A DNA stretch of 64,000 bases from Scytalidium lignicola. Its lineage: Eukaryota > Ascomycota > Leotiomycetes. Location: positions 1 through 64,000 of the forward strand of contig NCSJ02000088.1 of the NCBI GenBank assembly GCA_002812745.2, read 5' to 3'. Made by a program: the position numbers and the translations under genes. The notes under the pieces were generated by a model. The model was not told where the DNA came from, did not search any database, and saw only the letters and a list, made by a program, of their open reading frames with translations. This document shows positions 55,994 to 64,000 of the stretch, in pieces (within the stretch, counting starts at the first letter, position 1; each line of letters opens with the position of its first letter).

Positions 55994-57054
55994 TCATAGC
56001 CACTTCTTATCCCCATGATGAGACAAGAACGCCCCAGACTGCTCAATCGTAACTTCCTCAATGACCTTCTTCTGCCCCTTAATACTCTCCTCCATCGAAA
56101 TAGGACGTCCCGGAAAATTCGGATCCATCCTCTTGAAATCCGCCAACATCACCCCAATTTGCTGCTGAACTTCAGGCGACACTATTAACCATATCAGCAC
56201 GCTCTTTATCCCCAAAAATAATTTAAAAGTTCGCAATGATTTTACAAAAAAAAAAAGGGGGGGGGGGAANGAGAAGAAAAAAGAAAAGAAAAACNTACTC
56301 TCAACCTGGCCCTTATCCCCCGTCGTATCCACAAACCCCGGACTCAACGCCAAAACAACCACCCCCTCCCCCCTCAACTCCACCGCAAACCTCGCAATCA
56401 CCATATTCAACGCCGCCTTCGACGAGCTATAGCTCACCGTGAACGCAATCCCCCCCTTCTGCGCCTCCTCCAGATCCGCCAACCCCGTCGAAATCACCGC
56501 GATCTTCTTCTTGCTGCTCTTCCGCACCAGCGGCAGGAAGGCGTTGATGGAGAAGATGACGCCTAGAACATTGACCTTTATGCTCTCAAGCAATGCGGTG
56601 GTGATGAGGTCTTCTTTTCCGGAGAATGCGGTGGGGGGTAGGAAGTTCTCTTCCGAGTTGACGTAGACGCCGTTGATGATTAGGTAGTCGACTGCACCGT
56701 TGGGGGTCAGTTTTGAGGTTGCGGCTGCGGCGGTTGTGAGGGAGGTGTGGTCTGCCATGTCGGCTTGGAGGAGGTGGACGTTTGGGAGGTTGTCTGCGGA
56801 GAGACGGGCTTGGACCTTGGAGGGGGTGCGGACGAGGCCGATTATGGTGTTTTCGGGGGGAGGTGGAGAGTTGGCGGAGCCATTCGTACTTGGNTTTTTT
56901 GGGTTAGTTTTTTTTTGTGTTGTGTTTTGTGTTTTAGTTTTGATGATTGAGGTTGATGTTGATGATGGGTAGCTAACTAGGTATTGGGGAAAGGAAAGGG
57001 AAGTTGACTTACGCCTAGGCCCTGAGAGGCTCCCACTATCACGTATGAAGGCAT
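55994..57054 (-). CDS. Short-chain dehydrogenase/reductase, one-base frame break
   Basis: Three exons on the minus strand: 57054-57013, 56888-56299 and 56181-55994. Exon 1 is MPSYVIVGASQGLG (cofactor loop GASxGxG) and runs into YEWLRQLSTSP. The frame is then lost in a run of six C on this strand (G6 at 56855-56860). With five, STSPENTIIGLVRTPSKVQ follows, and the total becomes 819 nt, 272 residues. VDYLIINGV replaces NNAG. AVISTGLADLEE and YSSSKAAL supply the catalytic Ser/Tyr-x-x-x-Lys, and ALSPGFVDTTG follows. The second intron starts GTANG and contains two Ns and long C/T runs. Substrate unknown. The break is in a homopolymer and the rest is well kept, so a sequencing error is likely. Confidence 0.8.
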
Positions 57055-59060
57055 TGTTTTAGGGGTAAGTAGTGTGTAATGTTTTTAATATCTTTGTTTC
57101 GTCTTTGAAAAAGTTATCAAATGACTTGTGGAAAGGCTTTCCAAAGCTGTCTTTATCGTGAGACTTGGACTCCTTTATATACTCGTAAAAGACCTACCCC
57201 GCTCCTCTTTAGATATCTGGATCTCGTGTTACAATGCGCTCATAAACTTTGCTAGAATCAATTTCTAAGCAGTGCCCCCTTTTCAACGGATTTGTAATTA
57301 TAAAATTAGAGCACTCACTGGAGAAACACGATTTGCAAATAGCAAATCGAATGTATTAGTCTCAATAAGAAACGGTAGCGTAACTTAAGGAAGCTTAGAT
57401 ATCGAAGCTTCCTCCAATCATATTGCTTCCCGCCCAAGGCTTGTGCGGGAGGTTAGCCAATAATGATATCATACTGTTTACTAGCTGTGTGTTGCAGGAC
57501 AGGACGTAAATGCAGATCCGCGGATTTTAGGCTAGTGTTTGTCATCCTTGAGGGGTGTGTTAAAGAGGGATAGTTAAAAAGAGCCAAAAGTGCGCACCAA
57601 TATCTACGCCAAATCTTGGCTTTACCAAAGTTCATTTCCGTCTTTGGACTTGAGCAGTCGCTGCTCTAATTTGAGTGAAGCCTGAGTCTTGAGCACATTG
57701 ATAAGTCAGCCGGATCATGCTCAGGGGGTCCTTTTTCGGCCCACTTGCAAATCGGTATAGTTTCTATATTATAATATAAATGGATTTTAAAACGAAAGTT
57801 ACCTGGGGAAGAGATATAATAGTATTTAGTTTACTCTTTCTCCGACGTCTAGAAAAGAGAGATACAACCGTCGGTCGACACTACTGGAATGTAAAATAAC
57901 CAGGAAATATGTGATAGGCGCAATAGTGGTGCCATGGACGGTTTTCTTGTCGTCCTGCAAAACTGGAGAGGCATCGTGGGCTTACGGGCGGTCTGGAGGG
58001 GCTGGAAGCGGCGCTCGAGGGTATTGGCGCACACGATGTCGTTGGCACGGCACGGGCGATGGGATCACAGTTGGAGGCATTTAAGGGCTACATTGCTAGA
58101 TTAGAGGACTACATCCGTGAGCATAACTTTGACTGGGGATTCCGTCTTGAGGATTAATAGCGTAACCTTATATGTGTTCTGCCCAATGAAAAATCAACTT
58201 AGCTTCCAAAACATCATTTCGAAACTGAAGGCCGCTGTCTAACCCCAACACATAAGTTATATTCTACAGTTTAGATAAGCATTAAATTGTGTACTTCGTT
58301 GAAAAGCAACATGTCGCGGAAGACACAATGGTCGTCTACAACGGTAACCCGTTACTTAGTTACAACACCAAAGAGCAACAGGTTGAAGATTAACGCGGCC
58401 TAACGAACCCACCAAACAAGGTAAGCAAGTGCCCGACGCGTGGCGGGGCGCAAAACATTCAAAGGAGCGATGATTAGCATTAGAGTCAACGAGTTGGAAA
58501 CTATTTTAGCGCAGATCTACTATATCAATGACAAGAAGGTGGTTGGAATTCAAAAGACAACGGAAGGAGTCCAAAACGGCGTCGACTCCATTCAGTAGAT
58601 ATAGATAAGTTGAGAACGGTTCTCTATAGCCGTCTCCGCCTGAATATTCTATATAAAGAGAAGGCTACTCCTGCATGATGCATCCACGGGTCTGTATCTA
58701 GACGCTATAAGTTGTACTCGTTTTCGTCATTCTGACTTCTAATCAGCAAAGCCACTCTCAGAAATAGGCAGCGAAGTACCAATAGCAACCGTACAATTCC
58801 CCTCTTTTTAAATACCTGGTACGCTTATAATAAGATCCGAAATTCTGGTTCCGTTCCTCGCTGGGGCTGTTCTGCTGAGGACCTTCATGGCTATCTGCAA
58901 AGTTACGGCACGACATGGCTCCTCCCCGCCAGCGAGGACCATGAGTCTTAATATCCGGCTCCAAGTCATAATAAAATACTAACTTGCCCTCGACTAAATC
59001 ACGATCCTTCAATATCGTCCCCGGCCATCTATCAAATCCATTTTCTTTTCGAGTTTAGTC
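57055..59060. other. Gene-free stretch with a possible coding relic
   Basis: About 2 kb. At roughly 57985-58158 the plus strand reads GGLEGLEAALEGIGAHDVVG ... LEAFKGYIARLEDYIREHNF before a stop, which looks like helical protein but has no start and no match I recognise. A minus-strand frame at 58758-59012 (VEGKLVFYYDLEPD, GPRWRGGAMSCRN) is similarly isolated. Both may be gene fragments. Confidence 0.35.
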
Positions 59061-60455
59061 ATGAATCATGACGGTTTTCAAGAGCGTCTTCAGTTTGTGA
59101 AGGGTGTGCTGCTCAAATATGGACTTCAGGTTAGTTTACGTACTTAAGCTAATATTTAGAAGCTAACTTGTGGTATATTGTGCAGGCCACTGAAATTTCC
59201 CCATTGATTATGACCAGAATTGCTCATTCCAGTATAATAATTTTACCTACAAGCTCACTCTCACGAAGCCAGCAGTAGCGGACGGCTTTCCAGGTAGAAG
59301 TGCTTGCACCGTCAAATTTCCAGACAATGGTACTTCTAACATAGTTATCCGTCTCAGCAACTCTAAAGCAGAGGGCTTGGATCATGTAAACCGTGTGGAA
59401 AATGAGGTTGCACTGATGTATCTTACCCGAAGAGGGCTAGAAACAGTGAAATCCGATTTAGTCAGCATTATTCCAGCTGTATACGCCTGGCAGCCAGCAG
59501 AAAGTCAACAGTTTGGTTGGATTTTGATGGAGTTCAAACTGGTGAACAATTGGATAAGCACTTCGCTTTCCTCTCCGATACAGAAAAGAGAGATATTATC
59601 GAGCAGATCGCTGATGTCTTCTCTGCTATTCAGCATACAGTATTACCAGACACTGTGAAGTCTTATGGCGGCCTTACTATAAGTAGCGAAGGCAAGATTA
59701 TAAATGGGCAGATGACAACCCTTTCCGGCGGTCCATGGAAAACCTATAGTGATTTCTGGCATACAAAACTAACTTCTTAACTCCGAAGCGCTGAAGGTAG
59801 CCAAGTACTTAAAGGCTGGACATCTAACGGCGTTCGGCAGCGCGTTGACAAATTTCTTGAGGCTGGGATTGGGGATTATCTTGCTAATGCGGGAGTTGAT
59901 ATGTCACGTCGGGCACTTATTCACGGCGACCTGAGTAAGTGTTCCCGGCATAAATTCCTGAGGATCTGTGTACTAACATTTTGATTTTATACAGCGATGA
60001 ATAATATGCTCTTTGACCCGAAGAGCAAAAAACTTACAGGCCTTATTGATTTTGACTTTTCATTTGTCTCACATCCGTGTCAGGAATTTTTCACATCTTT
60101 CCAAGATATAGGGGGAAATCTTGGTGGTGGCTATAGTTCTAATTTGAGTAGTGGCCTCTTATCAGAAGCAGTATTGAGTGGCAACTTCGATATTGACGTG
60201 CCGGAAAAGGCTACTGATATGTGGTTTATCGCACGTGCTTGGGATGATGCGTTAACCTCAAGGAACATGCTCAAACCTAGCACTATCCCAGGAAATTTTG
60301 CATTGAATAAATTAGGACAGCTCGAGACTCTTTTGTGTCCTTTCCGTCTTGTACATCCCCATATTTTGGGTAAAAAGACACCTGAACAGATAGAGCAGGA
60401 GCGACAAGCCACCGAGAAGGCGCTCATGGATTGTCTTGATTCTTTAAACTTCTGA
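59061..60455 (+). pseudogene. APH-family (aminoglycoside-phosphotransferase-like) kinase, broken
   Basis: The start MNHDGFQERLQFVKGVLLKYGLQ, an intron, ATEISP, then (shifted) IDYDQNCSFQYNNFTYKL, VKFPDNGTSNIVIRLSN and ENEVALMYLTR give the N-lobe. FGWILMEF, a one-base loss near 59530, then GEQLDKHFAFL, follow. HGDL plus an intron plus TMNNMLFDP and LTGLIDFDFSFVSHP contain the catalytic HGDxxxxN (split by the intron 59935-59994) and the metal-binding DFD. Damage: frame breaks near 59195 and 59530 and a TAA after HTKLTS at 59778. The 3' half is intact to 60455. Two breaks plus a stop make a pseudogene likely, though sequencing error could explain part. Its product would phosphorylate a small molecule. 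Confidence 0.75.
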
Positions 60456-62859
60456 GGGGACTTTCTAGAGGGAATAAATCACTAACTATAGATAATTAAC
60501 ATGTCGTTGCTCATCCTGGAAGAGATATGTTATAAATTTAATGGTTCGTTGGTTTTCAGTTTTACAGTTAAACAAGATGAACAAATATACACAAGGTTAA
60601 AAGTAGTAGTAACTTATAGTGAAATAAAATGCCAAACCTGATACAAGCATGACGTTAATTAATACTTTAACTGAAGTGGCAATTTACTGAAAAGGCTGAC
60701 AAATTTACAACAATAATAAATTAAGGGAAAAAAATTATTAAACAAGAATATTTACTAATTGATAAAAGAACAATATTATCTAAGTGCTTCAGGCAGCGTG
60801 ATACAGGGGTCATAGGTGAGCTCTCTGTAGGGCTGGTAGGGCCGCAGAATGTGTTTGACCGCCGACCAACCACAGTGCAGAGATCAGGAGAAAAGGAGGT
60901 AAGAAGATTGTTCTATTGTAACTACTACTACTGCTGCTGCTGCTATATATATTGCATATAAATTATGGGGGAAATCTGGTGTGGTGGGTAGGGACGAGAG
61001 TTTCCTACCATAATACTAGAATTCGCTGGCCATTATTAACCATAATCGTGATTTGCTTCTGGGATTACTTGTGCCATAAATAGGTATTTTCAATAAAATT
61101 ATGTATATACCTAAAAATTACTTGGTGGTAATTCCCAATCATATCTGTTGGCAGCTCTTCTGCACCGTTGCCTCACCACTTCCAAGTTTCGCACTTCCTT
61201 AAGCCAAACAGTGCGAATATACAGTGCAAAGAAACGAAACTTCAACTGCGAGGCTGTGAAGGCAGTGAGAATATAGTAAATATTCTATAAGAACCGAGAT
61301 GACCCTCTCCCAATTCCATTTTCCTGTTCCTTATTCCTTTTATTTTCTCACTTATATCATCAGTCGTCCCTTCGTATTTTTTTTTGGCCTTCACTCATAC
61401 CTTCTGTCTCCTAATAGTTTTTGTCTTTTATCTCCCACAACCTCCAGGAAAGGTACCCAGGAAGTTGAGCTTCATGAAATGCACATGCTGTCGGAAAGAC
61501 CGACAGAAGGTACGCATTTGAATTTAATCGAGATAACTCTCGATTTTTCGACTAGTCAAGGATTTCTTTGTTATATTTAATGATTATTAAAGAATATTTA
61601 CTCTTCGAATACCTACTCATTGATATGATAAGATAATTCAAAGATTCTCCAATGTTTTCCTTTAAAGCCGTGCAGAGTGGTACTGCACAGCCAGATTAGA
61701 AATCAATTTGTGTGGATAACTACGAGACCACCACGAGCATTCCTACCAATACTCTTTGGACTAATAAGCCTATGAGTGGGCTAATAGGTGAGAACAAAAA
61801 GAACCTAAAAATAGGTATTCAGCTATAATTTTGTCGAATGCTGTTGACGTGATGCTAGTGCTACTCTCTTTCGTCTGTCGTAGTTGAACTATTATCACTC
61901 TTCAAAAATGCTGTAGATACTTTACGGTTGGGTTGCCTTTAGTTTCCTGATGTCTGATTGGTAGCTTAGCTAACCTTCCATACCATAAACAGTCATCCTA
62001 ACAGTATTTTATTATAGAATTTTATATACAGGTCTAATTACTGTTATCNTTTTTTTCAAAAAAAGGTGTTATAATAGTGTATGGATTGTTGAATATTATC
62101 GAATAATTTACATCACTATATAACAGCTCTACTTAAAACACCATAACCAACAAGTAAGCGATAAGCCAATAATCAGGTACGGAGGTACTGCTTAGGAAAG
62201 AAAAACAATACTATCATGTCTAATGCTGGAGCACTTGAATTTCAGGCGCATTTACTAAGTATAGATGTACAGATGTATAATATCTAGGAGCCAAACTATG
62301 CTTAGGATCATGAAATCTCCTGATATCGGAAGTATCTCATATCCGCAGCTGATAAGGAAGCAAGGATCAAATACTACTCGGCGATCCCGTCTTGATATTC
62401 TTTGATATCAGCCCTGCTTTCTGACTAAGGACCCCCGTAAGTGTGAGGACAAACAAGGAAGGAGGTAAGGGGTAAGATAATGGATTTATCGGAAGAAAGC
62501 ATGCAATGACGTCTTGGCAACAGCTTCTGCGACCTGATAACAACTTTATCACGATTCTAGGCAGGGGGTTAATCACTTAGCTATGGGGTTTCCATCTGTA
62601 TCCCCATCCTGTCGCGTGGAGTGAGAGTGGCCCGGTATCCTGTTGCTCTGACCCTCTGGTTAACTGATTGGTATTCCTTCTCGATACCATAATCTCTTAT
62701 CACATCTCGCCAAATATGCAGGATATATATATGATATCACTGGAATACCCGACTAGCTGATAAAGTTCTACTGTATTACTCTTTATTCTATATGCTCCTC
62801 ATTTTGCCTTACGATATAGTCTTAATAATACTTTATAGTGCCTGCTGTAACTATTCACG
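60456..62859. other. Long intergenic region
   Basis: No supported gene. It contains an (CTA)n(CTG)n trinucleotide tract near 60924-60946 and an N beside a T run at 62049. A pyrimidine-rich frame at 61299-61580 has no recognised content. Confidence 0.6.
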
Positions 62860-64000
62860 ATGTCATATCCACCAACTTATTCAGACCCTGAGAAAAGTCC
62901 GCATGGGTTAGATGAGAAGAAGGTTGCCTTGGCCAGTGAAATTCCCGTGTATGGAGATGCCGCAACTGGGGAGGCTGAAGTGGCAATTGAGTTTAGTGAA
63001 GTTAAGGAGCTGAGGTAGGTTTCACTGTCCTTGATTATCGAGTAGCCTTTAACCAATTTGTGTCGCAGGCGAGGCCTAGCTCAAAGACATATTCAGATGA
63101 TTGCTCTTGCAGGAGCTATCGGAACTGTGAGCTCTCCACTAATAAATACTGATCGACTCTTGTGCTCACATTTTAGGGCTTGTTTCTCGGATCAGGAAAA
63201 GCTATCGCTGCTGGAGGCCCCCTCGGGGCTTTGTAAGCATTCTTCAAAAGCAAGAGTTACTCTTTCTAATTAATAGACAGCTTAGGTTATACGTTTGTCG
63301 GAATATTAGTTTCTGGAGTCGTTATATCTATCGCAGAATTGGCGTAAGAGTTTACCATTCTTTAGAATTTCGTTAGCTGAGTATAACAAATGCACTTGTT
63401 CCCCTGAGCGGGTCTATCGTCCGTCATGCTGAGTATTTTGTCGACCCTGCCCTTTCATTTGCAAACGGTTGGAATCATGTATACGGCACCATGGTCTCTC
63501 TTCCAGCTGAACTGGTTGCGGCGGCTGTTATAGTCCAGTTCTGGAATCAGACGAGCAGTGCGGTGTGGATCACGGTGTTTGGACTTCTATTGGTTGCTAG
63601 TAACCTCTTCCTTGTGAGAATCTACGGTGAGCTTGAGTTCACCTTTGCGACTCTGAAGATTCTATTAATACTAGGCTTGAACATCATGGTGGGTATTGGA
63701 GCACGAGATTAAGACTGCGTCTGCGCTAACCGTATTGGCAGGCTCTCGTTATTACCTGTGGTGGTGGACCCGATCATCACAGATATGGATTTCAGTATTG
63801 GCATAATCCGGGCCCTTTCGTTGATTACCTTGGATATACAGGTTCATTAGGACACTTCATGGGTTTCTGGACCACATTCTCCAATGCGGTCTATGCTTAT
63901 TCAGGGGTGGAGACCATAGCTGTTGCAGCGTCGGAAACTCAGGCACCCAGACGAAATATTCCCATCGCGGCTAAGAGAATTTTTTGGAGAGTCTCCATAT
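62860..64000 (+). CDS. Amino acid/GABA permease (APC superfamily), cut by window end
   Basis: Six exons visible: 62860-63014, 63069-63126, 63177-63232, 63281-63343, 63382-63688 and 63742 to the window edge; all join in frame. The N-terminal cytosolic tail (MSYPPTYSDPEKSPHG) ends in VKELRRGLAQRHIQMIALAGAIGTGLFLGSGKAIAAGGP, the classic first-helix motif of fungal yeast-type amino acid transporters. VPLSGSIVRHAEYFVDPALSFANGWN, ELEFTFATLKILLI and GFWTTFSNAVYAYSGVETIAVAASE follow. Seven or more membrane helices are present before the cut; a full protein would have twelve. It probably imports amino acids at the plasma membrane. The specificity is not readable from this part. Confidence 0.9.

Noticed and set aside
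1..64000. CRISPR arrays, rRNA genes or bacterial operons
   Set aside because: No regularly spaced identical repeats and no rRNA-like sequence; the introns and gene style are those of a eukaryote.

Overview
The window is nuclear DNA of a filamentous ascomycete (Pezizomycotina). Genes carry short GT-AG introns of about 50-190 bp. The ACC1, PRE2, calmodulin-type, NmrA-like and PIN-like proteins are of the filamentous-fungal kind. A block of A+T-rich transposon relics is full of stop codons of the kind produced by C-to-T decay (RIP-like). A leotiomycete would fit, but that is only an impression. Many single N symbols sit next to homopolymer runs. At least three otherwise intact genes are shifted by exactly one base (at an N in ACC1, at a T run, at a G run), so some apparent frameshifts are probably sequencing errors.

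Layout. 1-5.9 kb: repeat graveyard with a Ty3/gypsy chromovirus 3' end and LTR, a PIF/Harbinger transposase relic, a pogo/DDE_1 transposase relic, hairpins and a ~450 bp foldback. 6.0-6.4 kb: small secreted 8-cysteine protein at the edge of this block. 9.3-16.6 kb: ACC1 acetyl-CoA carboxylase, 4 exons. 17.3-31.5 kb: accessory metabolic stretch with an NmrA-like protein, a conserved fungal hypothetical protein, a small acidic hypothetical, a zinc alcohol dehydrogenase, a GMC oxidoreductase pseudogene and a DUF4336-type hydrolase pseudogene, interspersed with short inverted-repeat elements. 32.8-33.3 kb: MITE-like element. 33.6-34.6 kb: calmodulin-like gene with four good EF-hands. 35.6-38.1 kb: ten-exon amino-acid-transporter-like gene with a long serine/proline-rich tail. 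39.6-43.2 kb: three membrane-protein genes. 43.9-44.9 kb: DEDDh exonuclease-like (Gfd2/YDR514C-type) gene. 45.4-46.4 kb: alpha/beta hydrolase. 49.4-50.5 kb: proteasome beta-5 subunit (PRE2). 51.2-53.0 kb: low-complexity acidic protein. 54.3-55.7 kb: PIN-like auxin-efflux-carrier family transporter, convergent with a short-chain dehydrogenase (56.0-57.1 kb). 59.1-60.5 kb: APH-family phosphotransferase pseudogene. 62.9 kb to the edge: amino acid/GABA permease, cut by the window end.

Housekeeping genes (ACC1, PRE2) are intact apart from the ACC1 N. They alternate with decayed accessory genes and at least three short inverted-repeat element types, two of which occur more than once in the window. 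No CRISPR, rRNA or convincing tRNA was found. No operons are expected; neighbours are individually transcribed. I found no single locus that clearly is a new system. The strongest items for a second look are the calmodulin paralogue with a duplicated N-terminal helix segment, the exonuclease-like gene, the two dispersed MITE families, the giant foldback and the systematic homopolymer-associated frame breaks.
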